From contig QKGW01000149.1 of the NCBI GenBank assembly GCA_003250275.1, positions 1 through 13,084 of the forward strand: a stretch of DNA of 13,084 bases. The letters are read 5' to 3'. The notes under the pieces were generated by a model. That model made no database searches. It worked only from the letters and a program-made list of their open reading frames with translations, and had not been told where the DNA came from. Every line of letters begins with the position of its first letter. The first letter of the stretch is position 1. The stretch comes from Alphaproteobacteria bacterium. GTDB taxonomy: Bacteria; Pseudomonadota; Alphaproteobacteria; Rhodospirillales; Rhodospirillaceae. Shown one piece after another: positions 7,187-13,084 of this stretch. A program made the translations under genes and the position numbers.

Positions 7187-8381
7187 TCGGCGGCGAGCCC
7201 GGCCCGGCCGAGCCGCCGCACTTCTGCTGCTGACCGCCGCCTGCGCACAAGCGCCCGAAACACCGCCCGAAAAGCCCACGCCGCCGCCCGCCCCGCCGAG
7301 CGGCGTCGCCGCGACTCCGGTGGCCTACGACGTGCTGCCGGGCTGGCGCGCCGACGCCGTCGAGGAGGCGCTGCCGGCGCTGGCGCGGAGCTGCGCCGCG
7401 ATCGCGCGCAAGGCCCCCACCGCCACCGTCGGCCAGGGGCAGCTCGCGCGCTCCGCCGCCGAATGGCAGAAGGCGTGCGCGGCGATCCCGCCGAACGCCA
7501 CCGGCGACGCGCTGCGGCGCGCCCTCGCCAAGCACTTCACGCCCTATCGCGTCACCTTCGCCGACGGCGCCGCCGACGGCCTCTTCACCGGCTATTACGA
7601 GGCCGAACTCAATGGCGCGCTGTTGAAGAGCACGCGCTACGCCTACCCGGTCTACGGCCGCCCGGTCGACCTCGTCGAACGCGGCGAAGGCGCGGCGCGG
7701 ATGGTCGGCCGCCTGCGCGCCGACGGCTCGCTCGAACCCTACCCCGCGCGCACCGAGATCGAGACCGGCGGCATCGCCGACGTCGCGCCGGTGCTGTTCT
7801 GGGTCGACAGCGCGGTCGACCTCCACGTCGCGCAGATCCAGGGCTCCTCGCAGGTGCGCCTCGCCAACGGACGCGCCTTCCGGATCGGCTACGCCGGCAA
7901 CAATGGCCGCCCGTTCAAGGGACTCGGCCGGATTCTCCTCGACCACGGCTACCTCGAACCCGGCCGCACGACGATGCCCGAGGTGCGCGCCTGGCTGCAC
8001 GCCAACCCCAACCTGGCGCCGCGCTTGATGCAGGAGAACCCCCGCTATATCTTCTTCCGTCCGATCGAGGGCGAAGGCCCGGTCGGCGCGATGGGCGTGC
8101 CGCTGACGCCCGGCCGCAGCCTCGCGGTCGATTCGTCGGTGGTGCCGCTGGGCGCGCCGGTCTGGCTCGACACCGTCGACGCGGACGGCCAGCCGCTTCG
8201 CCGCCTGATGGTCGCGCAGGACATCGGCAGCGCGATCAAGGGCGCGGTGCGCGGCGACTATTTCTGGGGCAGCGGCGAACCCGCTCTCGCCCAGGCCGGG
8301 CGAATGAAGAGCTCCGGCCGCTATTTCATTCTGATTCCGAGCGGCGGCCAGCCGCCCGCCGCAAGGCCCGTAAGCAAATGA
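7173..8381 (+). CDS. mltA: Membrane-bound lytic murein transglycosylase A (lipoprotein)
   Basis: Cleaves the MurNAc-GlcNAc bond of peptidoglycan to form 1,6-anhydro-MurNAc ends, at the outer-membrane periplasmic face. The 402-residue reading begins with GTG at 7173, giving an Arg-rich N-region, a short hydrophobic run AAALLLL and a lipobox-like LTAAC with the lipidated Cys at 24; the -3 residue Thr is acceptable but not ideal. A Pro-rich linker (about 30-45) follows. The MltA domain shows GLFTGYYEAEL (about 136-146) and VAQIQGSSQVRLANG (about 219-233). The 3D domain has VAQDIGSAIKG with D350 and GDYFWG with D362, the likely catalytic acid. The start has a poor ribosome-binding site and overlaps the previous gene by 14 bases, suggesting coupling. 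The 3' end overlaps lutA in ATGA. Confidence 0.94.
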   Translation: MSNRDRRRARPGRAAALLLLTAACAQAPETPPEKPTPPPAPPSGVAATPVAYDVLPGWRADAVEEALPALARSCAAIARKAPTATVGQGQLARSAAEWQKACAAIPPNATGDALRRALAKHFTPYRVTFADGAADGLFTGYYEAELNGALLKSTRYAYPVYGRPVDLVERGEGAARMVGRLRADGSLEPYPARTEIETGGIADVAPVLFWVDSAVDLHVAQIQGSSQVRLANGRAFRIGYAGNNGRPFKGLGRILLDHGYLEPGRTTMPEVRAWLHANPNLAPRLMQENPRYIFFRPIEGEGPVGAMGVPLTPGRSLAVDSSVVPLGAPVWLDTVDADGQPLRRLMVAQDIGSAIKGAVRGDYFWGSGEPALAQAGRMKSSGRYFILIPSGGQPPAARPVSK

Positions 8382-9151
8382 CCGAAGCCGCAGAAACCCC
8401 GCGCCGCGTCGCCCTGTTCGCCACCTGTCTGGTGGAGACGATGCGCCCGTCCGTCGGGTTCGCCACCCTCAAGCTGCTGAAATCCGCCGACGTCGAGGTG
8501 GTGATCCCGCCGGGCCAGACCTGCTGCGGCCAGCCCCAGTTCAATTCCGGCGACAAGCAGGGGGCGAAGCGCCTCGCCAAGCGGGTGATCGCCGAGTTCG
8601 AACCCTACGAGGCGGTGGTGGTGCCGTCGGGGTCGTGCGCCGGAATGATCGCGACGCACTATCCCGGCCTCTTCGCCGACGAACCCGCCTGGGCGGGACG
8701 CGCCGCGGCGCTCGCCGCCAAGACCTACGAGCTCACCCAGTTCCTCGTCGACGTGCTCGGCGTCGCCGACGTGCCCGGCCGCGTCGAAGGCCCGGTGGCC
8801 TACCACGACAGCTGCTCGAGCCGCCGCGAAATGGGCGTGCACGCGCAGCCGCGCAAGCTCCTCGCCGCCGCCGGCGCCGAGGTGCGCGACGTCGAGGAAC
8901 CCGAGGAGTGCTGCGGCTTCGGCGGCACCTTCTGCGTCAAGATGTCCGACGTCTCGGGCGCGCTCGTCGACGCCAAGGCGAAGGCGGCGATCGCCACCGG
9001 CGCGGGCACGCTGCTCGCGGGCGACATGGGCTGCCTCCTCAACATCGCCGGGCGGCTCAAGCGCCTCGGCTCGCCGATGACGGTGCGCCACGTCGCCGAA
9101 GCGCTCGCGGGCGATTGCGAAACCCCCGGCATCGGCGAGGCGAAGAAATGA
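8378..9151 (+). CDS. lutA: L-lactate utilisation protein LutA (CCG-domain Fe-S subunit)
   Basis: Subunit of the cytoplasmic iron-sulfur LutABC system that oxidises L-lactate to pyruvate. The 257 residues contain two CCG domains: C17, C49-C50 and C87, then C146, C178-C179, C186 and C219, the cysteine pattern used by GlcF- and heterodisulfide-reductase-like proteins. The motifs TCCGQPQFNSG and ECCGFGGTFC are typical of LutA. The ATG overlaps the mltA stop by four bases and the gene's own TGA overlaps the lutB start in the same way. There is no promoter-sized gap upstream, so it is probably read from upstream in the cluster or from a promoter inside mltA. LutA alone could be another CCG oxidoreductase subunit, but lutB and lutC adjacent make the assignment strong. 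Confidence 0.94.
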   Translation: MTEAAETPRRVALFATCLVETMRPSVGFATLKLLKSADVEVVIPPGQTCCGQPQFNSGDKQGAKRLAKRVIAEFEPYEAVVVPSGSCAGMIATHYPGLFADEPAWAGRAAALAAKTYELTQFLVDVLGVADVPGRVEGPVAYHDSCSSRREMGVHAQPRKLLAAAGAEVRDVEEPEECCGFGGTFCVKMSDVSGALVDAKAKAAIATGAGTLLAGDMGCLLNIAGRLKRLGSPMTVRHVAEALAGDCETPGIGEAKK

Positions 9152-10563
9152 GCGCGCCGACCCGCTCCCACTTCGTCCGCGACGCGCGCGGCGCGCTCGC
9201 CGACACCAAGCTCCGCGCCGCCCTCCTCAACATCAAGACGATGTTCCGCAACGGCCGCGCGCGTCAGGTCGCCGCGGTGCCCGAGTTCGAGGAGTTGCGC
9301 GACGCCGGCGCCGCGCTCAAGCGCGAGGTGATCGACAACCTCGACGCCTACCTCGCGCGCTTCGCCGCCGAGGCGGAATCGCGCGGCGCGAAGGTTCACT
9401 TCTGCGCCGACGCCAAGGACGCGCGCGAGACCATCGCGGCGATCTGCCGCGAGCAGGGCGCGAAGCTGGTGACCAAGGGCAAGTCGATGGTCACCGAGGA
9501 GATCGGCCTCAATCCGTACCTCGTCGAGCAGGGCTTCACCCCGGTCGAGACCGACCTCGGCGAATACATCATCCAGCTGCGCGACGAACCGCCGAGCCAC
9601 ATCATCGCCCCGGCGGTGCACGTGAAGAAGGAGCAGGTCGCGGAAACCTTCCGCGCCGCCCACGCCGAGCTGCCGCCCGAGCGCGACCTCTCGACCCACG
9701 ACGCGCTACTCGCCGAGGCGCGCGCCGAACTGCGCGCCCGCTTCCTCTCCGCCGACGTCGGCATCACCGGCGCGAACATGCTGGTCGCGGAAACCGGCCA
9801 GATGGTCCTCGTCACCAACGAGGGCAACGGCGACCTCACCCAAACCCTGCCGAAGTGCCACGTCATCGTCGCCTCGATCGAGAAGCTGGTGCCCTCGCTC
9901 GACGACGCGGCGACGGTTCTGCGCCTGCTCGGCCGCTCGGCCACCGGGCAGCACGCCTCGTCGTACACCACGCTCTCGGTCGGCACCCGCCGCGAGGGCG
10001 AGGTCGACGGGCCGGAAACCTGCCACGTCGTGCTCGTCGACAACGGCCGCTCGGCGATGCTCGGCACGCCGTTCGAGGACATGCTGCGCTGCATCCGCTG
10101 CGGCGCGTGCATCAACCACTGCCCGGTGTTCGTCAACGTCGGCGGCCACGCCTACGGCGCGGTCTACGTCGGGCCGATGGGCTCGGTGCTGACGCCGCTG
10201 CTGCGCGGGCTCGAAAGCAGTGCGGAACTGCCGTTCGCCTGCACCATGTGCGGACGCTGCGCCGAGGTCTGCCCGATGGAAATCCCGCTGCCGGACCTGT
10301 TGCGCCGCCTGCGCTTCGAGGCGCACGACCACGCCTACACGTCGAAGACCAGCCGCCTCGGCCTCGCGGTCTGGACCTTCCTCGGCGAACGCCCGAAGCT
10401 GATGCGCCTCGCCGCGCGCCTCGGCGGCGCGATGATGCGCCTGCCCGGCGCGGGCGCGCTGCGCCGCTGGCCGCTCGCCGGCGCGTGGACCGCCGCGCGC
10501 GATCTCCCGGTGCCCGAGGGCGGCGGCTTCGTCGCCCGCGCCAACGCGAAAAACGGGGACTGA
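9148..10563 (+). CDS. lutB: L-lactate utilisation iron-sulfur protein LutB
   Basis: Iron-sulfur electron-transfer subunit of the LutABC lactate-oxidation complex. The 471 residues comprise an N-terminal LUD-type domain (about 60-300, with KLVTKGKSMVTEEIGLN and the GITGANMLVAETG stretch) and a ferredoxin-like part. The latter has two CxxCxxCxxxCP clusters, C315-C318-C321-C325 and C365-C368-C371-C375, each expected to bind a [4Fe-4S] cluster. The C-terminal 90 residues are Arg/Ala-rich and less conserved. The ATG at 9148 overlaps the lutA stop by four bases, with GAGG a few bases upstream. Length and domain order match LutB. The next gene begins three bases after the stop, but it is not lutC. 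Confidence 0.96.
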   Translation: MSAPTRSHFVRDARGALADTKLRAALLNIKTMFRNGRARQVAAVPEFEELRDAGAALKREVIDNLDAYLARFAAEAESRGAKVHFCADAKDARETIAAICREQGAKLVTKGKSMVTEEIGLNPYLVEQGFTPVETDLGEYIIQLRDEPPSHIIAPAVHVKKEQVAETFRAAHAELPPERDLSTHDALLAEARAELRARFLSADVGITGANMLVAETGQMVLVTNEGNGDLTQTLPKCHVIVASIEKLVPSLDDAATVLRLLGRSATGQHASSYTTLSVGTRREGEVDGPETCHVVLVDNGRSAMLGTPFEDMLRCIRCGACINHCPVFVNVGGHAYGAVYVGPMGSVLTPLLRGLESSAELPFACTMCGRCAEVCPMEIPLPDLLRRLRFEAHDHAYTSKTSRLGLAVWTFLGERPKLMRLAARLGGAMMRLPGAGALRRWPLAGAWTAARDLPVPEGGGFVARANAKNGD

Positions 10564-10566
10564 GCG

Positions 10567-11097
10567 ATGCCGAGCTCCGCCGAGGCCCGCAAGCAACGCA
10601 TGGAGAAGGAGTTCGACTTCCGTGTCCTGCAGCACGGCGTCAGCTCCGGCCGCCTCAAGATCTTCACCGACTTCCGGGTGTTCAACCAAGGCCACTCGCC
10701 GACCTACAGCCCGTGGGACAACGTCGCGCCGCTGCTCTTCATGGTGCTCGTCAGCCTCGCGCTGCTGGTGCTGGTGGGGATCATCGTCGGCGTACTCGCG
10801 CTGGTGCTCTCGGTGGTGCTCTACGCCTTCCTCATCCGCATCTGGGTGATGCACCGCCTGCACGAGCGCACCCGCCAGGCGATGATGCAGAACCTCTACA
10901 ACTGGGAGCTCCTCTGGGGCATGGGCGGCGTGGTCCTCGCCAACGAGCGCACCGGCCAGATGTGCCACGCGCCGGGCGGCAACTGGCGCACCTTCGTCGT
11001 CACCGGCCTCGCCGACATCGCGAGCGCGCTGCGCGGCGACACCGACATGGCCAACCTGCGCGAGCAGAGCTCGATGGGCCGGGGAGAACAACGATGA
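10567..11097 (+). CDS. Unrecognised two-helix membrane protein inside the lut operon
   Basis: A 176-residue protein I cannot assign to a named family. Residues 1-52 are hydrophilic and basic, including GRLKIFTDFRVFNQGHSPTY. Residues about 53-93 form a long hydrophobic stretch, most simply two transmembrane helices joined by a tight turn near G71. A basic/His segment MHRLHERTRQ follows, then an amphipathic patch NWELLWGMGGVVLANERTG (about 112-130) and a hydrophilic tail. Both ends would then be cytoplasmic by the positive-inside rule. It starts three bases after lutB, with a GGGGA site upstream, and its stop overlaps the lutC start in ATGA, so it is translated with the lut genes. A membrane-anchoring or electron-acceptor-docking role for LutABC is an attractive inference without direct support. 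High GC third positions match the neighbours. Confidence 0.82.
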   Translation: MPSSAEARKQRMEKEFDFRVLQHGVSSGRLKIFTDFRVFNQGHSPTYSPWDNVAPLLFMVLVSLALLVLVGIIVGVLALVLSVVLYAFLIRIWVMHRLHERTRQAMMQNLYNWELLWGMGGVVLANERTGQMCHAPGGNWRTFVVTGLADIASALRGDTDMANLREQSSMGRGEQR

Positions 11098-11756
11098 CCG
11101 ATACCAACCCCGTTCTCGCCGCGATCGCGCGCACCCGCCGGGGCACCGCCGAAGCCCGCGCCGCCGCGGCCGCGCACCGCATCGCCCAGCCGCCGCAGGC
11201 GACCCGCCTGCGCGCCGTCGCCGAGGAACTCGCCAAGGGCCGCAGCCTCGCCGACGTGTTCGCGGAAATCGCCGAACGCGCGGGCGCGACGGTGCACCGC
11301 GCCGCCTCGCCCGAAGCCGCCGCCGAAACCCTGCGCGCGATCTGGCGCGACAAGGCCCTGTCCGGCCCGATCGTGCGCGCCGACGATCCGCTCTGCGCCG
11401 CCTGCGACGATCTCGCCGAGGCCCACACCGGCGCCGCGCGCGGCGACGAACCGGTCGGCATCTCGCGCGCCGCGGCGGGCATCGCCGAGACCGGCTCGCT
11501 CGTCCTCGTCGCCGCGGCGGAAACCCCGACCACCGCGAACTTCCTCCCCGAAACCCACGTCGTCGTCCTCGCCGAGGCCGACGTCGTCGCCGCGTTCGAG
11601 GACTTCTGGCCGACGTTGCGCGCCCGCAACGTCCTGCCGCGCACCGTCAACCTGATCACCGGGCCGTCGCGCACCGGCGATATCGAACTGACCCTGCAAA
11701 TCGGCGTGCACGGCCCGAGGTCGCTCCACATCGTGGTCTACGGCGATGGCCGGTAA
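11094..11756 (+). CDS. lutC: L-lactate utilisation protein LutC (LUD domain)
   Basis: Third subunit of the LutABC lactate-oxidation system. The 220 residues form one LUD domain: an N-terminal helical part (1-60), then GISRAAAGIAETGSLVLV (about 122-139), TANFLPETHVVVL (about 147-159) and the closing PSRTGDIELTLQIGVHGPRS (191-210), which is the most diagnostic stretch of the LutC/YkgG family. The ATG overlaps the stop of the preceding membrane-protein gene, with GGGGAG 7 bases upstream. The 3' end overlaps smr by 11 bases. Two cysteines, C101 and C104, in a CAAC sequence are not part of the usual family signature as far as I know. No lactate permease gene and no GntR-type LutR regulator is visible nearby. 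Confidence 0.94.
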   Translation: MTDTNPVLAAIARTRRGTAEARAAAAAHRIAQPPQATRLRAVAEELAKGRSLADVFAEIAERAGATVHRAASPEAAAETLRAIWRDKALSGPIVRADDPLCAACDDLAEAHTGAARGDEPVGISRAAAGIAETGSLVLVAAAETPTTANFLPETHVVVLAEADVVAAFEDFWPTLRARNVLPRTVNLITGPSRTGDIELTLQIGVHGPRSLHIVVYGDGR

Positions 11757-12318
11757 GCGGCGTCCACCGCCGATCACCGAGGACGACGCTCGCCTGTGGA
11801 CGCACGTCACCCGCGGCGCCAAGCCGATCGGCGACGCCCCGATCCCGGAAATCGCCGCCGACCCGCCCGAACCCGAATCCCCCGACGCGCCCGCCTTCGA
11901 TCCGCCAGGGCCGCGCCTGCCGCCGCCCAAACCCGTGGTCAAACGCGGCCCGCGCCGCCAGTCGGAACTCACCCACGGCGGCACCGCGGGGATCGACAAG
12001 CGCACCGCCGAGCGCTTCAAAAAAGGCGAGATGGAAATCGAGGCGCGCATCGATCTGCACGGCCTCACCCGCGAGGCCGCCTACGGCACGCTGCTCGGCT
12101 TCATCCGCGGCTGCGCGGCGCGGCGGGTGCGCGTCGTCCTCGTCGTCACCGGCAAGGGCCGCCGGTCCGAAGGCGAGGCGATCCTCCGCAACGAAGTGCC
12201 GCGCTGGCTCAACGAGGCCGAACTCCGGCCCCTGATCCTGAGTTTCTCCTACGCCCAGCCGCGCCACGGCGGCGAGGGCGCGCTCTACGTCTTTCTCAAA
12301 CGGGAACGCCCGGAATGA
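11746..12318 (+). CDS. Smr-domain protein
   Basis: A 190-residue protein with a C-terminal Smr domain (small MutS-related), a fold linked to nucleic-acid nicking or RNA cleavage in several lineages. The Smr signature is IDLHGLTREAAY with DLHG at 103-106, followed by VVLVVTGKGRR with TGKG at 135-138, and GGEGALYVFLKR near the end (175-186). The N-terminal 75 residues are hydrophilic and proline-rich (about 32-66), probably disordered. This layout is typical of the alphaproteobacterial Smr proteins found next to mltA. The ATG at 11746 lies inside the last codons of lutC (11-base overlap), and the stop overlaps the XRE gene start in ATGA. The cellular role of this subfamily is not established; a nuclease activity is inferred from the domain only. 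Confidence 0.9.
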   Translation: MAGKRRPPPITEDDARLWTHVTRGAKPIGDAPIPEIAADPPEPESPDAPAFDPPGPRLPPPKPVVKRGPRRQSELTHGGTAGIDKRTAERFKKGEMEIEARIDLHGLTREAAYGTLLGFIRGCAARRVRVVLVVTGKGRRSEGEAILRNEVPRWLNEAELRPLILSFSYAQPRHGGEGALYVFLKRERPE

Positions 12319-12671
12319 CGCCGTTCGGCCGCCGCGTCCGCGAACTCCGCGCCGAACGCGGCGTCACTCTCTCGGCGATGGCAACCGACCTCGGCATCTC
12401 CGCCGCCTACCTCTCCGCCCTCGAACGCGGCCACCGCGGCCGCCCGACGCCAGGCCTGATCCAGCAAATCTGCGGCTACTTCGGCCTGATCTGGGACGAC
12501 GTCGAACACCTCAAACGCCTCGCCCAGCTTTCCCACCCGCGCGTCACGCTCGATACCTCCGGCCTCTCGCCCGAAGCCACCCAACTCGCCAACGAACTCG
12601 CGGAATCGATCCGCTCGCTGCCGGACGGCACGATCTCGGAATTGCGGCGAGTGCTGGGGCGGAAAAAATAA
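12315..12671 (+). CDS. XRE-family helix-turn-helix regulator
   Basis: A 118-residue DNA-binding protein with an N-terminal Cro/C1-type helix-turn-helix (about 5-62): FGRRVRELRAERGVTLSAMA followed by a recognition segment GISAAYLSALERGHRGRPTP. The second half (about 65-118) is helical, with LAQLSHPRVTLDTSGLSPEA then ELAESIRSL, and no obvious ligand domain. This compact form is common beside smr and mltA in alphaproteobacteria. Targets are unknown. The ATG overlaps the smr stop by four bases. The last codons (AAA AAA TAA) also form the T-rich tract, on the opposite strand, of the hslU terminator. As the last gene of the cluster it could be autoregulatory, but I found no clear operator. Confidence 0.9.
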   Translation: MTPFGRRVRELRAERGVTLSAMATDLGISAAYLSALERGHRGRPTPGLIQQICGYFGLIWDDVEHLKRLAQLSHPRVTLDTSGLSPEATQLANELAESIRSLPDGTISELRRVLGRKK

Positions 12672-12699
12672 AAAGCGCGGAGGGACTCGGTCCCTCCGC
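12660..12699 (-). terminator. Intrinsic terminator for hslU
   Basis: Read leftward, the perfect 10-bp hairpin at 12677-12699 is followed by GC and then TTTTTATTTTTT (12663-12674), a strong intrinsic terminator for transcription arriving from hslU. The T-tract is encoded within the final codons and stop of the XRE gene. On the plus strand the hairpin is followed only after 11 bases by a T-rich stretch (12711-12722), so ending of the XRE transcript is less clear. Confidence 0.7.
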
Positions 12700-12820
12700 A
12701 CCTCCCGGACGTTTTGGTTTTTTGCGCGAAGCGCCATAGGGCCTTGGCACGGCGCGACGGTTTGATCCCGCTGCGCGGAAAACAAATGGGGGCGCGGGGG
12801 GACCGAGTCCCCCCGCAGCG
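12675..12820. repeat. REP/BIME-like inverted pair of palindromes
   Basis: Two hairpins, GCGGAGGGAC-TCG-GTCCCTCCGC (12677-12699) and GCGGGGGGAC-CGA-GTCCCCCCGC (12794-12816), lie 94 bases apart. The second is the reverse complement of the first, loop included, apart from one base pair changed on both sides (A:T to G:C), so the stem is kept. Inward of them, GTTTTTTGCGCGAAGCG (about 12717-12733) and the reverse complement of the stretch about 12770-12785 (GTTTTCCGCGCAGCG) are also similar. The whole resembles a bacterial interspersed mosaic element made of two inverted REP units. No gene is seen in it. Confidence 0.55.
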
Positions 12821-12822
12821 CT

Positions 12823-13084
12823 TTACAGAATGAACTTCGACAGATCCGCCGATTTCGCCAGTTTACCGACGCGTTCGCGCACCAGGTCGGCGGTGATCGC
12901 GATGGTTTCGCCGGAGCGGTCGGCGGCGGTGAAGCTGATCTCCTCGAGCAGGCGTTCGAGCACGGTCTGGAGGCGGCGCGCGCCGATGTTTTCGACGGTG
13001 CCGTTGATCTCCGCGGCGAGGTCGGCGATCGCGTCGATCGCGTCGTCGGCGAAGTCGAGGGTGACGTTTTCGGTCGCGAGGAGG
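12823..13084 (-). CDS. hslU: HslU ATPase subunit of the HslUV protease (3' end only)
   Basis: Only the last 86 or so residues are present; the gene starts beyond the right edge. HslU is the AAA+ unfoldase of the HslVU (ClpYQ) protease. The visible part is the C-terminal domain: the sensor-2 region NIGARRLQTVLERLLEEISF, which is diagnostic of HslU, a helical stretch, and the terminal ADLSKFIL, matching the conserved C-terminal tail that inserts into HslV to activate it. The stop TAA is at 12823-12825. It is convergent with the XRE gene and separated from it by the paired hairpins, one of which ends its transcript. hslV is not in the window. Confidence 0.95.
   Translation of the reverse strand, partial: LLATENVTLDFADDAIDAIADLAAEINGTVENIGARRLQTVLERLLEEISFTAADRSGETIAITADLVRERVGKLAKSADLSKFIL

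Noticed and set aside
7176..7215. Possible Tat (twin-arginine) signal at the MltA N-terminus
   Set aside because: The arginine-rich stretch lacks the S/T-RR-x-F-L-K pattern; a Sec lipoprotein signal fits better.
7463..8377. Long in-frame extension upstream of lutA
   Set aside because: It overlaps mltA in another frame and has no LutA similarity; the ATG at 8378 gives the normal family start.
8378..11756. The lut region as a novel defence or metabolic system
   Set aside because: lutA, lutB and lutC match a known lactate-oxidation module; only the extra membrane gene is unusual.

Overview
The window is about 13 kb of very GC-rich DNA that looks like an ordinary chromosomal segment of an alphaproteobacterium. 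The gene set and order (dnaK-dnaJ-dapB; secB-fxsA facing a Tim44-like gene, mltA, smr and an XRE regulator; then hslU) suggest something near the Rhodospirillales. That placement is an inference from synteny and base composition; there is no rRNA or other marker to fix the genus. Coding density is very high. I see no tRNA, rRNA, CRISPR array, transposase or phage gene.

Left arm (1-4183): a leftward chaperone/lysine-biosynthesis operon, dnaK > dnaJ > dapB. dapB runs off the left edge and dnaJ uses a TTG start. The dnaK-dnaJ spacer carries three hairpins. Upstream of dnaK is a divergent control region with a well-conserved CIRCE element (the HrcA repressor site) at 4143-4169 and overlapping promoter-like boxes on both strands.

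Rightward from that region (4184-5217): a short zinc-ribbon protein (DUF1178) whose last codons overlap a DUF1848 protein ending in a cysteine cluster. The CIRCE element lies just before the DUF1178 ribosome-binding site. A bidirectional terminator (5247-5275) separates this pair from the leftward genes fxsA > secB (5319-6350).

Centre and right (6509-12671): eight rightward genes with no gap longer than 3 bases: Tim44-like protein, mltA, lutA, lutB, an unrecognised two-helix membrane protein, lutC, smr and an XRE-family regulator. The membrane-remodelling and regulatory genes form a set often found together in alphaproteobacteria. Here an iron-sulfur L-lactate-utilisation module (LutABC type) is spliced between mltA and smr, and it carries the unknown membrane gene between lutB and lutC.

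Right edge (12672-13084): a 150-base spacer with two near-identical hairpins in inverted orientation, resembling a REP/BIME element, one of which also makes a good terminator for the leftward hslU gene. Only the 3' end of hslU is present.

Most genes are well-known families. The points most worth following are the CIRCE element and its unusual placement, the unknown membrane protein inside the lut operon, and the paired palindromes before hslU. I do not see a clear, wholly new defence or metabolic system.
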